A DNA stretch of 64,000 bases from Archilochus colubris (taxonomy: Eukaryota; Chordata; Aves; Apodiformes; Trochilidae): contig CM041090.1 of assembly GCA_023079485.1 (NCBI GenBank), positions 2,399,180 to 2,463,179 on the forward strand, written 5' to 3'. The notes below the pieces were generated by a model. The model was given only the letters and a program-made list of their open reading frames with translations. It did not search any database and was not told where the DNA came from. Shown one piece after another: positions 1 through 13,062 of the stretch (position 1 is the stretch's first letter; every line of letters begins with the position of its first letter). The translations under genes and the position numbers were made by a program.

Positions 1-3000
1 TCCCTTTGGGATTTCATGATTTTATACTGAAATCTTTGCTTGGATATTCAAATTGTAAAGCTTTTTGGTTTTAAGCTTTTCCATTCAAACTTTTTCTTTC
101 CCTTTTACATTCACTGGACCTCTCAGTTATTATCAGACCAATGGGCCCATGGATAATCCCTGTAATCTATAAACTTTCTATGTCAGTTTTTCTTTTAATC
201 CTAACAAAAAGTTGAAGATAATTAAACTCTCATTTTATTATATGACTCCAAGTAAGGCTATTGATTACTGTAACATGAGGCTTAATTAATACCAGTATCT
301 TTGATTTTTCATTTAATTACTTTGCAATGAATGAATTTCCAACTAAGATAGCTAATGACTGCAAATATATATTTTAAATTTTAACTGCAATGGGCCCTCT
401 TTATTCTCTGATAATATATCTCACAGTAATAAATGCTTTAATTTCAAAGAGAATGGGGACATTCAATCAGAAGTTATAGCAATATTGATTTCAATAATAT
501 AAAACTTAATTTTCTTAATCCAATCAGAACCTGATTGCAGAAGGAAACAAAAAGTAGTTGTTTCTCAACTACAGTGAATTGTATCCTGTGGTTTGGGGTT
601 TAATAACTTGGGAAACTGAAAGTTTCCCCAAGTCAATCAAGTCAAGTCTCAGAGCAATATGGGGAAAAAGTAACCCAGTAAAGATCCAGGATCAATGTGT
701 AATGCCAAGTTTGGAAATCTAAGAGAATAATATTGATATATAAGGGGGGTTGGCCTTCTTTTTAACCCTGAGTAATATCTGTTAAATACTACTACAACGA
801 GCAGACTGGGACCAACTGAAGCAGAGATGAAGGGAGGAGAAAGTGGAAAGAGTAGAAGAAAGGGAGTTACAACAAGTACCAAGCTAACAGAATACCTTAT
901 GATATCTTACCTGTAGAGTAACTATTTTCTTATTTGTGTCTGAAATAGTGTTTAATATCATCATTAGGAAATAAAATTAATCTTGGAAATTTCAGGAATT
1001 TTGAGGGAGTTTATTTGATTGAGGCAAAAAACCCAGACATGAACAAAAACTTCCAGTAAAAGCAAAAGCAAAGCACTTGTACTGTAAAACATTAGGCTGA
1101 AGTCAGATTTTAAGATAAATTCCCAGAGATTAATAACTAGGAAGAAAATTATAATCTTGCACAGCACAATTCAAAAATAGCTTTTAAAATATCACTGATT
1201 TAATGAAAGAGGAAAAGACTGAACTTAAGTAAGACATAAATCCAACAGCTGCTTTTCACTATAGAATCAACAAATTACTTTATGAACTATGAAAAAACTC
1301 ACTGGCTCAATTTCCATTAAAGATTTCCCATGCAAACAGCAAAATGCCTCATCCATTGACAGAAAGATTCAGAGGATCAAGACAACTGCAGCAGACTCAG
1401 GTATGAAATAAACTTACTATGAAAAAAGGTGCTGCTATTTACTATGCAAACAAAATTTTGCTCAACTGATAGGTCAAGACAATTTAAGCAACTGCATAAA
1501 ACATCAAGAGTCCTGCAGTATCTTTTTGCCATCATTTCTGATATAAACTACTGATAAAGGGAATCTCGTACTTGTGTTTTCCTTACAGAATCTGCCACCC
1601 TTCCCCCCCCCCCAGGCTGATATAGTTTGGGCTATGACCAAATTCTGTTCATTTAAATTGCAGCTACATCTCAGATAGAGTAGCAAGACTTGGATTTAAG
1701 GTCAAAAAATATTTCCTGAAATAGAATTATACAAAACTAAATGCTTCCTGCCAAAAATAATGAAGGCCTTGGTTCTAAAACCTTCCCAGAGCCCCAGAGT
1801 TTAATGTAAATAACAAGGAAGACGCAGGAGGATGCAAGGAAGGAATATCTGAAAACAATTCCAGAGGTTTGTTCCAACACCACAAGGCTTTTTCCTCACA
1901 TGTTTTCTCTTAAAGATAATTAAACAAATGTCAGCTGAAGCACTTTCTGTACACAGCCACAGAAATCACAAGCAAAGGGAAGTGCATTAGGTTGGTCAGC
2001 TGCACAGAACTCTTTCCTGTGACATTAGGATTACTTCAGCAACATTACTTTTTGGTTTGAAAGGAACAAAGAAGGGAAGAAAGGGGAAAAAAAAGCAAGC
2101 ATTAAAGCACTGGTTCGTTAGTTTGGGAACATTTCTTTTCTTGTTAGGAGGCCACAGCTTCACAGCAAGGATTACTTCTTTTCCCTCTCTCTATCAAGCC
2201 TTTTCAGTTTCTTTTCCCAGTTAAATCGGAAGCAGGGGAGTGAAAGGGGCAGCTTCTCTCCAGCTCAAGAAGCTTGGCCAGAGGCAGAGGCATTTGCACC
2301 CGAACTTGAGAGACAGTTCAATTCTTGGCTCTGCCAGCAGCCTTCCTGTGTGTCCTTAAATCCCTTTGTGCTTCAATTCTCCCTGGGAGAGACAACAAAG
2401 ATTTCCTTGTTCATCTTATCAGCTGGGATTTTTCCCAATGGAACAACTGCTCCGTGTGACAAAGCACACACACACGCAGTACAGTTTAAGATCAAGTTTG
2501 ATCTTGATGAAGGTATTGTAAAATACCAGAAAAAGTCATAGATACCATATGGAAAGTATTATTTCCCTGGGGGACTGGAGGGAGAATGAGAGAAACATTG
2601 ACTAGGCTGAGCGGTCATCATATTCCTGTCATTTTATCACTGAATGATACAATCATAAAAACAAAGCTCATCAAAAACTCTCTCAGTTTGAAGAAAAATG
2701 CCTCTCATGTCATCATATAATTTAACTCATAAATATTCTGAAAGAAATCTTGAATTTTTAAAAGTGCTGAAGTGCACCAAAAGCACAATTCCACCTACTT
2801 TTTATTGTTGTTGCTCCTTCTTATCAAGTTGCTGTTACTCTACTGTAAAGATCAGATATCCATGCAAAAATATCACCTGGTATTTTCACCTGCCTTTGCA
2901 AAACCCCATTCTTCTCTGGTTCCTCTTTTCCTATCTGAGAGGGATTCCTATTGTGTTATCACTGGATTATAGGAAATGAATTTGAAAGCAAGAGCCATAA

Positions 3001-6000
3001 AATCCAACCCCCCAGCACAACACCTGACAGCTCAGTCCAGCTACACTACTCATAATAAAGCTTACTCCATGGAAAGAAACTTGACATAATTTGGGCTTTA
3101 TTAATAAGCACATTAAGATTTACACATAATATTTTGTGTTTCATGTGTAAGTTTTATTTTGGTAGTTCATCTGCTCACCAGACCAACAAGGATTAATCCT
3201 AGCCATGAAGGACTGAATGAAACCCACTTCATTTATTGAACTGTGAAGTAGCTGTTAGGCTTGGTTGTTCTCTCCAGGAGGACAGAAAGTATTTGTTAGC
3301 AAGACACAGTGAAAACATCCTCCATTAATTCCTCAAAAGCTAAGGGTTACAAACCTACTATTTAAGAGGAACTGCAGGAAAGGGACTGTTTGTCTTGGGG
3401 AGCTGATTCTTTTTCTCAACTAAACTCGTGGATCACCTGGCAGAAGTCCAATTTCAGACTTAAATCCTCTTTCTCTACAGATATTCTGAATTGTCACAGG
3501 TGCTCTGTTTTTCCAAGAGCCTTGTTCAATTTATGTAAAACATTCCTTACAGATAGAGTTACTTGGAGATACTCAGCTTTGCATGCGTGTCAAAGGAAAA
3601 GTCTGAGCAGTTGGATAATCGTGGATCTCCTGCCCAGGCTTCAGGAATATATCCTTAGTTCCCAACTGAACATGTTTGATTTTGAGCAACTCTTCCCTTG
3701 GTATGAGAACTTCTGCCATGGTACAATTGCAATAAAAGACAGGGCAGGGGGAAGCAAGACTGATTGTGTTTCAAGAAAACACTACATATTAAAAACCAGA
3801 CACACTCAAAAAACAGTGGCTATTTTATTATATATTATTATGCCTGACTTCTGCAAAAGAGTGAATGAAGAGAGAAGGGCAAGAAAAGATTACTCTGTAG
3901 CATCACTGTATTATCTGGCTTTCTAAAATTAGATAAGAGCTTCAGTAAACACTTTCAGGGCAAAGAAGGAGGAAATTACAAGTAAATAGCTAGCTACATA
4001 CAGCCTGCAACACTGTCTAAGGAGAAAACAGGATCCAAGTGGGTTTCTTTCTCTGTTCCAGGAACCTGGGATTGCAGATTTGAGTGTTGCTCTATGGATT
4101 TGGTACTCGTGTGCCAGGTTGGGTGTCAGAGTAACAGAGTTTTTATTTCTGTACTGTGCATCTTCACCAACAGAACAGCAACACAGTGATCTACACTCCT
4201 GCCAGCAATACACAGCAAGAGATTTATTTTTTTCACCAAGTTAATTCTAGGCCAGACCATGTAAGAAAGAAATCACTGCAGGAACTAAAAACTTTGGCTT
4301 CTCTTAGAAAAAAAAAAAGCCTAACAAAGGTTAATGTCACAGCTGGAAGAAGCAGCACAATGTTCTCTACAGTCAGACTTTAACTCCACCAGGAGCAGAA
4401 CGAGTTTTAGACATCCCACTCCTCTAGGGCAGGTGGTACTTCATGCCTGAAAAATAATGTCATTTGTCACTTTAAATGTTGTGATACCATCATTATCTGT
4501 GCCTCAATGTCTAACAAAAAAAAACCCCAAAACACAAACAAAAAAAGAGTGGCAGTTTTCCTGATATCCTCTTAAAATGAGAAAATAGTGAGAGCTGCTG
4601 GTGGGGTTTTAAGTTGGTGGTTTGGGCTTTTTGTTTGTTTGTTTTTCAATACTGAATTAACATTTCTCTTGAAATGAGAAGGGCAAGGAATAAATATAGG
4701 ATTTTAATGAAGTTATAAATATCCTGCATTTTCTACTATTTCACTACTGCTAGCTCTTGGCTGGAATCCCAGGTCACTAGCGGATGTCTGTGATTCCATG
4801 TGAAAGGAAAGTAAAGAACAACAACATAAAATTAGTAAGTTTTATTGTTTAAGGCAGCAGGAACAAATATAAATTCTCAGCTGTGTCTCTGAAAACAAAT
4901 GCCCATTAATTTCCTGGGAAGTTGGATGATGGAGATGGAAAAAAAGATTGTTCCTTGACTTTATTACAAGGGGGTGGAAGGAAAAAGTAGTGATCCAAAT
5001 TTTTCAGTGTATCAGTAAGGATTAACTATCATCTGTAATACTCAGACAACAGCACAAGAACATTATGAGGATTTGATTTCTGTTCTTTTCATCTGGAAAT
5101 GGTATTCTCTTTTCATGTATCAGCTAATTCAAGCTGCTGTTTTTCCTATGAGATCATCAGCTCTTAAAATTACTACACTAGAAAACAGTTCTTAAGCCCA
5201 TAAGATATATTTTATTAGCAAAAAGCTCCTTTCTTCATCTTCATACAAAAGAGAGAGCATTGCCAGAAGAATGTAAAAACAAAGCAAAAGATGACAAGAC
5301 ATAGAAATTACTAATTTATACGTACAATTCTTCTCAAATGCCATCAGAAATTCTACAAAGCTGATTCCATTTGGAAAACTACAAGCAACAACTGGATTTA
5401 AACAGTACCCAAAGCTTCAATCCATGCTGTTGACAGCAGATTTTCTGTATTTAACCTTTTGTAATCTCAGTGAACCTTGCCAGTGCTCAAAGTTCACCAG
5501 TGCTTCCTCTCAACTGCACCTCAAATTTTAGTTTTTTATTATTACAATTATCACAGCTTGAGGAAAGATTTACAGCTCAATCTTCCTGACAAACTGAAAA
5601 CCTGGACGTTATGGGTTTGCTTTTTTAAATTATTTTTTTCACTGCCTAAGTGCAGAACATGAAAAATCAAATAAAAAGCAACTAGAACTTTTCCCACTTT
5701 TTACTCATTTGTGTGATTAGCAGCACATGTAAAACAGGGCTTCAGATTTATGGCAGTAATTTGTTTCCCTTGAAGAGTACAAGCAAATGCAGTCTTACCT
5801 GCCAAGGCTAAAATTAAATAATCTATGTTTTGCCTGCAGCAATCAGCAGCAGTTAAGCAAAGGAATGGTTTACCATGTTCCTCTTATTCTTGGATACTGG
5901 TTGTCCCACCAAAGTAATTGAAAAACACATCCTTAGACTCAAGCTGTTACTTAGGAAGAAACAATTTTTAACCTGGTTCTACAATACAATATAGATGTAT

Positions 6001-7820
6001 TTTGTTTATAATTTGGGTTATCAAGCAAGATATAGCAGTATTTTTTGGTCATAAAGCAGTTCAGGTAATCTATAAACAACTCTTTTATGTTGTTATCTGT
6101 ATGACCCAGAATTGTTGCCACTTAAGACAGAAGTCTCCATATTTAAAAGAAATTATAATACATTGCAGTCACTTCTACTTTTGTCTTTTGCAGGGGCAAA
6201 AAAAAAAAAAAATTAACAAAAAAATAATTCCTGCTAGTTCCAGTTTAGAGACTTAAGACTAAATCTGTTTTAATCATTAGACAGATTTTTTTTTCAGTTG
6301 CTTGCTTCCTTAAAATAAAGACATAAACATACATGCCCACTGATATGGAAGCTTGGTCAGCTTTAAGAATATGTGCAGGGCTTATTGCCAAAAGAACAGT
6401 CTGAGAAAAAGATTCCCCATCAAGGCTACAACTTGCACACCCAGATTTCTTTGTACTCATAAGAAGGACCAAGTAACTTCACTGAACGTGGGTCAGAAGA
6501 AGAGATCTGCTATCACTCTTCTCACAGGCACAGAGACATTTAATGGCCATGTTTCCACTGAGTAAAGTCCTTTACAGCAATGGGACTTTTTTTACACCTG
6601 TGTTTTAAAACACCTTCCCTACTGCTCAGAGTACCAAGCATGAAAGGGTGAAGAAGGGAGAAGACCAAGAACCAGCAGCCCAATTCCTAAGAAAGTTTCT
6701 TGGCTTCCATTTAGTTCTTCAAAGATGATTGAAGTATTAAAGTTTTGTGAGATTTTTTTAATTTCATGAAAATAACGTGTATGGTATGTCTTAAAATAAA
6801 GAAATTATAATTTACAGAATGGTTTGGAGCTGTACAGGATCCTCAGGAAAATAAGTTCTTTCTAAATTGATATGGGTTTAGCAGTTTTGGAGTGAATCCA
6901 AACAACAGGAGGTAATTTAAGGTCACTTATGAGTTCAGAGAGAGAGCTATTGGCATCTTATTCTCAACAATATATTAACAATGAACTTCGCCAGGATGAG
7001 CTGTTGAGTAAATTGTTAATTCTGCTCTTTTGCCAGGTCAGCAGCCTCTGTTCATTTCCAGCTTACAAGAAGTGGGGACAGCATATTAGCAGCCAAAGGT
7101 GCAATGAACAATCACAGCTCAAATAATTCTATTTTCTCTCCCCAGTGACAGAAATTACTTAGGCTAAACATAATTACTTCTTTACACTGTCCTTCTCTCC
7201 TCCCAACTTGCTTGGTACCATGTTAGCATCAAAAAAGGGTATGGCCTACTATGAAGATACCTTAGTGTTTCATACTACACTTGGCTAAAGCAGACAGAAA
7301 GCAAAAAGCAAGCTAAAATATCTAAAAAGAAGTTATAAAATATCTAAGACACCAACTACCCCAATCCTTCCATAAAGCAAAAGATAACACACCAAACATT
7401 TTCAAAAAGCAAAACTGCTAAAGATCACAGAACACTCATCAGAATCAGGGAATCTCTCAGTTTGGGTCACATATTTCTGGGTCATCATAAGCCCAGCAAT
7501 AAACATAATCTTTCCTACTACTAAGAGGAACAAAGACCCTTTGGCAGACTGCCAAAAAAACTTCCTCCTGATATTTCCTCTGAAGATAATACTGGAGGTG
7601 CTGTCTTAGATAGGATGCTTTCTGGAAAAAAAAAAAAACCAACCAAAACCAACCAACAAAAAACAACAAACAACCAAAACCACCCTAAAAATATCCAGAG
7701 GTATGAATACATTAGATTGTCTAAGAGAAACAGCATGATTTTACTCATGACTAATAATAATACATGAAGGATTGGGGTTTTTTTCCTTTTCAAATGAGAC
7801 AGTAGGAATACATTTCTACA
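1..7820 (-). other. STARD9 intron 3 (left part), no gene recognised
   Basis: This is AT-rich sequence with scattered short ORFs, simple A/T runs and a poly-C run near 1602. The minus strand was searched by eye for the next STARD9 exon (the one carrying the kinesin P-loop) and it was not found. A 178-codon open frame at 3390-3926 (+) has no recognisable domain and no coding-like composition. The stretch is most simply intronic. Confidence 0.6.
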
Positions 7821-7826
7821 GCATTT

Positions 7827-7916
7827 AAGGTGAGGCTCTCATGGCGCAGCTGGTTCAGACCCAGTACTGCAGTGCCGAAAGCCCTGGGTTCGAGACTCCA
7901 CAGAGAGCCTCACCTT
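7827..7916 (+). repeat. tRNA-like hairpin (14 bp perfect arms)
   Basis: The arms 7827-7840 and 7903-7916 are perfect inverted repeats of 14 bp. They enclose a sequence resembling RNA polymerase III promoter boxes: TGGCGCAGCTGG at 7842 (A-box-like) and GGTTCGAGACTCC at 7887 (B-box-like with one extra base). The arms would form an acceptor-like stem, but the T-stem pairs poorly and no convincing anticodon arm is seen. It is therefore called tRNA-like rather than a tRNA gene. It may be a decayed tRNA-derived SINE piece or an LTR-end structure. Confidence 0.4.
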
Positions 7917-8237
7917 GGAGTCAATGAGCGCTAGTGGTGCAATAAAGGTAATACAGTGCTCAAAGAGCTACCAGCCTCTCTCGTGACTAGCCCAGCAGTG
8001 AGCCAGTCTGTGGCTGTGAATCTCACCTTGGAGGCAATGAGCGCTAGTGGTGCAATGAAGGTAATACAGTGCTCGGCAGTGAGCTAGTCTGTGGCTGTGA
8101 GTTTCACCTTTTATTGGCCCCCTGGTCTTGCACATGCTCAATTAGGGGCCTGCCCTAATTGGGCACAGGTGGATTTGATACCGGCTCACACCCACTTCTC
8201 GGTAATCAGAGGCGTCTGATTGCTTTGTTCCACTACA
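7831..8237 (-). mobile_element. LTR-like element with internal duplication and a tRNA-like hairpin at its 3' end
   Basis: Read on the minus strand, it starts TGTAGTGGAACAAAG at 8237, has a GGGGGCCAATAAAAGG polyadenylation-type core near 8110-8125, and belongs to the same broad LTR type as the elements at 8337, 11212, 14233 and 17347. Its 3' half carries two copies of a block with a CACCTTGGAG(T/G)CAATGAG core (about 7911-8020 and 8024-8100). The left boundary is uncertain. TG at 7831 would give TG...CA ends, but no clean 6 bp target duplication is visible. A cccag(t/g) pair at 7860 and 8238 would suggest an alternative boundary near 7866. Confidence 0.5.
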
Positions 8238-8336
8238 CCCAGGCTATCTAATTCTAATTCTTCATAAACAGAAATCAAGAAGGTTGCCCACTTTCTGAAT
8301 GTGAGCTGAAAATTCACTGTCAGTTTCTTGGTTTAG

Positions 8337-8642
8337 TGTAGAGAAACAAGATAAACCAGGTGCCTCGAGTTGCCAGTGAGTGGGTGTGAGTCCACCTGTA
8401 TCTGGTTAGGGCAGGGCCCCTATTACCAGGGGGCCAATAAAGGTGGGACACACACCCACAGAGAGAAGCTCAGCTCACTCTGGTGCGAGGCATGGAGAGG
8501 CCAGCAGCTCGTCGAGCCTCAGGAGCAAGAAAGGCTCTTCCCGCTACACTTCTACCCTGGAAGCGCTGTGTGGTGGCTGGAGTCCTGGAAGAGACCAGCA
8601 GCTCGTCGAGCTTCAGGAGCAAGAATGGCTCCTCCCGCTACA
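8337..8642 (+). mobile_element. Solo LTR (6 bp target duplication), 3' end extended
   Basis: The element begins TGTAGAGAAACAAG and ends CCCGCTACA, with TG...CA termini. It is flanked by the exact 6 bp direct repeat gtttag (8331-8336 and 8643-8648). An AATAAA signal sits at 8436-8441. The canonical LTR length in this family here is about 210 bp. This copy has a canonical-looking end at 8548 plus 94 more bases, because the last 50 bp (8499-8548) occur again at 8593-8642. A 6 bp duplication is typical of class II/alpha-like avian endogenous retroviruses. No internal genes remain. Confidence 0.85.
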
Positions 8643-9184
8643 GTTTAGAATTACAAGACACATTAAAAATAACTAAAATCTATAACAAACTTAGCTGTCA
8701 ACAAATGAAAAAGGAACAAGTAACAGCTTCAGATTGTACACTTGAGCATTTCCCAATTATTACAAAACTAAGATGATTTTTGGCTCTAAAATGCTAAATA
8801 GTTTCACCATTAACTTGACTGAAATTTAGAAGTGCTGGAATACAGGAAATACTCATGGCTTCTGTAACTCTTTTCTTCATAAGAAAATCTGCAAACAAGA
8901 CTGTAAAGGCAAACTGTACTGGTGCTACAATCTGTCTTATAAACTCTCAAATATGTATGTGTGTGCAGAAAAGGGATGTCTGAAAATCCAGAGCAGTAAA
9001 CACTCCCAAGAAAGCACAAGTTAATAGATATAATTTGAAAAGAAGTCAATGCTTAAAGGCACAAAAAAACCCAAACAACCCAAACAAACAAACTAAATTC
9101 CAGGAAAATAGGAATTACCACCTGGCATCTCAGAAATACAACCTCTGCAAGCAAGGACTGATTCAAATGGTCCATTCCAGAACT

Positions 9185-9889
9185 TATAAATCAACTATTT
9201 CACATGACACGGACATAGTCTGGTAAGGCAGTCTTCAAAATACATTTGCCAATTTAAGATGAAGAATACCAGCTTCCCTATATCAGCTGAGAATGTCCTG
9301 GCATCATAACACCAAAGTTATAAAGAAAAAGAACATGTTCATAGTAGCCTGGATATCTGAGGGTAAGGAACCCTAAACTGATATTCAGGATTTTGTTGTT
9401 TCTGTGCTGAGCCTAAAGGAAATTTTTCCAGACTGAATTAATTTTATTCATCCTCACTCTTTCTTATGCAGCTCAGGAGCACTGCCAACAGAACACACTT
9501 CAGCAGAAAAGCCACAACTGAAGAGAGATGTTAATTTATAAATCAACTATTTCACATGACACGGATGTAGTCTGGTAAGGCAGTCTTCAAAATACATTTG
9601 CCAATCTAAGATGAAGAGTTCCAGCTTCCCTATAACAGCTGAGAATGTCCTGGCATCATAACACCAAAGTTATAAAGAAAAAGAACATGTTCATAGTAGC
9701 CTGGATATCTGGGGGTAAGGAACCCTAAACTGATATTCAGGATTTTGTTGTTTCTGTGCTGAGCCTAAAGGAAATTTTTCCAGACTGAATTAATTTTATT
9801 CATCCTCACTCTTTCTTATGCAGCTCAGGAGCACTGCCAACAGAACACACTTCAGCAGAAAAGCCACAACTGAAGAGAGATATTAATTT
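9185..9889. repeat. Tandem segmental duplication, two copies of about 352 bp
   Basis: The block beginning tataaatcaactatttcac at 9185 starts again at 9537 and runs to about 9889 with only a few substitutions (for example gaatacc versus gagttcc). The copies are adjacent and in direct orientation, so this is a recent tandem duplication within STARD9 intron 3. No coding content is seen. Confidence 0.9.
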
Positions 9890-11205
9890 TGCTTTTCACA
9901 TATAAGCTCTCAAGGGCAAACTTTTTGTTGATCAAAACCAAAACAGAACTGGGAGTCAGCATGCAGGTGCTCAGATCCAGCCAAAAGGATGATTCATTCA
10001 GCTCATGTTCACAGCCACACACACACATCTGTCTGAGGAATTAGATCTTAGTTAACAAAAACCCAGAAAAGTCAGCTACTAGTGAGGAGAAATAAATAAA
10101 GCAGGCACAAATCTGTAAAAAAGGGAGGGATTGTTTTTTGCCATAATATAAAGGAACAATTGGTGTTCATACCAAAGGCTTTACTGAACAGTCACAGGAC
10201 ACACGCATATTATTTAGGTTTTTCATGCTTTAGCTACTTATGCATGCAAGGCCAATCTCATGGCTGCAACATGTCAGAAACATGGCACATTTTCAGAAAT
10301 AAACAAAATGGATGTGTTGAACTTCATCACAGCTGCTGCCTTAAACACATCTCGCCATCCAGTGATAGCACAGTCCTGCCCAACAAAAGCTTTCCTAAGC
10401 CAGCTGCCTGCTAAAAGAGCAAAAAAACCCCAAACCCATAAGATAAAACTCCTAAATGTGGCTCCTACTAAAAGTCTATCAGCATCCGTTCATCCAGTGA
10501 CCACAGAACTCACAGATCAATAGAATCTTGGAGACTTAACTGAAGTTCAGGTTAATTTTTCAGTAATTTCAGTTCCCAAAAGAGCAGTCTAACTGAAGTC
10601 ATTCATATGACATGGGTAAGGTTGTAGAAAAAATTCTTGAGGTCTTAGAGCTTTTAAGCTAATCTTGGATCAATCTGCTGCCTTGGAAGTACTGTGAATA
10701 TGGCCTTCTATTCTGTGTCCAGTCATGCTGTGGAAATACTTGCAGATGAACACGGGAACCTGTCTGCAAATCAGACAGAGTAAGGAATGGTCCTCAATTT
10801 ATATTAAAAGAAAAAAATATCACTACTTCATGATCATGGAGGAAAGATTGTGGGGTGACTATACAGGGGAATTTAAACTCTGAATATTCTTCTGTATGTT
10901 TATCACAATCAACATGTTCATACAGATTATCTATAAAGAGATATTTACTAAAATACATCTCCAGCATCAGCAGCTAGTTAAAAAAAAAAATTAGTCCCTC
11001 CAAATAATCACATGTGACACACAACAGTCACAAGGATTACAGAAGTAACACAGTTACCCTAAGTGTGCAGGTTCACTGCATGGTGCACAGCCCAAAGAAC
11101 TGGTTATTTTCTTTTTCTTGTAAATTGCTGAATCACTTACAGATCCTTTCAGTATTATTTAGTGAATTATACCACCTGCCTATTTTAGTGAACCAATCAG
11201 GGAAA
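9890..11205. other. Intronic stretch without recognised genes
   Basis: AT-rich, unremarkable intronic sequence. Short open frames at 10160-10523 lack any recognisable domain or splice context. Confidence 0.5.
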
Positions 11206-11211
11206 CAGAAT

Positions 11212-11420
11212 AGCAGCGGGAGGAGCCTTTCTTGCTCCTGAGGCTCGACAAGCTGCTGGCCTCTCCATTGCCTCACACAGCAGTGAGCTCCCTCCTTGTG
11301 GGTGTGTGTCCCACCTTTATTGGCCCCCTGGTAATAGGGGCCCTGCCCTAACCAGGCACAGGTGGACTCACACCCACTCTTTGGCAACTCGAGGCACCTG
11401 GTTTATCTTGTTTCTCTACA
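11212..11420 (-). mobile_element. Solo LTR, 209 bp, 6 bp target duplication
   Basis: On the minus strand the LTR begins TGTAGAGAAACAAGATAAACC at 11420 and ends near AGCAGCGGG at 11212, where the usual terminal TGTAG has decayed. It contains CCAATAAAGGTGGGAC. The flanks carry the exact 6 bp repeat cagaat at 11206-11211 and 11421-11426. It is the same family as the elements at 8337 and 17347. Confidence 0.85.
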
Positions 11421-12857
11421 CAGAATTAGTGTGTGTATGAGCAACAGCAGACTGAACAGTTGAAAACCACCTCGTTTCAGTGCTGGTTGAAATGATTTTT
11501 TGGTTTTCTCTCAACTTGTTACCAATGTTAAACTTAATCCTTATGTAATCTCATTTTGCCTTCATACTTGAAATGCATCTGCTTTAAATAGTAGTTTCAT
11601 ATGAATGTATATGACTATATAATTATTTCTAGCAATTAACTCCATGCCTCAGTTATTTGAAACTCATTTCTGTCTCCTCAAAATACAACATCTTTAATGT
11701 TGTGCATGGTAAATTGAAAATCAAATTTATTCATTTCTGTCTTCCAGCAAAGCCCACTTTCAAGTTTGCCTTTATCCACTGTAATTCCCAGAGAAATTTT
11801 CTGCAAAGACATCTTCATATAGGCAGAAAGAATGACTTGATTTGAACACAAACCAAACACAGCAGCTGTGCTTCTGGCAGCATATAAACAGCATCCACTC
11901 ATGGTGGTTTCCCTCCATCATTACAGACTGATCCAATTTCACAAAAAGCCTTTTTCTTCTATCACGCTCTCCTTTTTATTTCTGTCTCACTCTGGGTTGG
12001 GGGAAAAAATGTTGCTTACTGATGGAATGCTTAACTGCTTTTCAAATATTTCTTGCAAAAATGTGATTTACACCCACAGCCACCGCCTCCTTCCCTTTCT
12101 CCCTCCTTTTACAACAAGACAAGGAGAGGGGACTAGAGAAAAAGAGAGCAAATTGAAGACTTTTTTTCAAGATATGTAAATTAGAGCTTTGTTACAATTC
12201 TTAGAATTTGTCTTGAAGAAGTCTCATAATTAAAAACTTGAATCTCACAGGAAATGTAGGGAGAGATGAAAGTGCCACAAACTCAGTTTAAAAAAGAAAG
12301 GTGTCTCAGTTAAAATTCTTCAGAAGTGTGACTATGTTTGATCTCTAGTGAAGGACACCCAAAATTATACAGTGATCAGAACAATGGATTTCCAACATTG
12401 CCTTTGGAAAACAATCCTGAACTGCACACAGCTTCCTGAAGGTATCTGGAAGAAAGGGGAGAGGGGAGAAGGAAGCAATAGTCACTTCTAGACAAAATGT
12501 CTCCCTTTCCTGAAGGGCGAGTTCTGTATAGTTACCAAACTAACCTCAAAGAAGAGGGAATACAGGGTGACAACATGAAAATACTTCATTGTTTGCAGAC
12601 AGAAAAGCTGAGGTGCAGACATTCAGCAAACGCAAAACTAAACTAATTCTGCAGCAACAAAATTAATTGCTTGTCTCAAAAGTGGCAGGATAAGGATCAC
12701 TGAAGTTTTCACAGTTTCTTACGGGGTTTGTTTTGCTTGGTTGGTTGGGTTTAGTTCTCTCTTCTGGATTTGTGGTTTCTGCTTGTTTTAAAAAAGTATA
12801 GCTGCATCTTGACAGTGATGGTTTTGAAAACCATTCCCTCACTCATAACCATGGAAA

Positions 12858-13062
12858 ATCATAGAATCATAGAATCCTAGGGGTTGGAAGGGACCTCGAA
12901 AGATCATCTAGTCCAACCCCCCCTGCCAGAGCAGGGCCACCTAGAGTACCTCGCATAGGAACGTGTCCAAGCGGGTTTTGAATGTCTCCAGTGAAGGAGA
13001 CTCCACGACCCCCCTGGGCAGCCTGTTCCAGGGCTCTGTCACCCTTACAGGAAAAAAATTTT
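12858..13062 (-). mobile_element. CR1 LINE 3' fragment
   Basis: It begins on the plus strand with the reversed CR1 tail (atcatagaatcatagaatc), followed by the CR1 3' UTR motif ggttggaagggacctcg. The fragment is 5'-truncated, as is normal for CR1. Confidence 0.9.

Noticed and set aside
3390..3926. 178-codon open frame on the plus strand
   Set aside because: No recognisable domain, no coding-like bias and no splice or promoter context. It lies inside a STARD9 intron and fits chance expectation for a 64 kb window.
7831..7912. Functional tRNA gene
   Set aside because: The acceptor-like stem is perfect, but the T-stem pairs poorly, the B box has an extra base and no anticodon arm is convincing.
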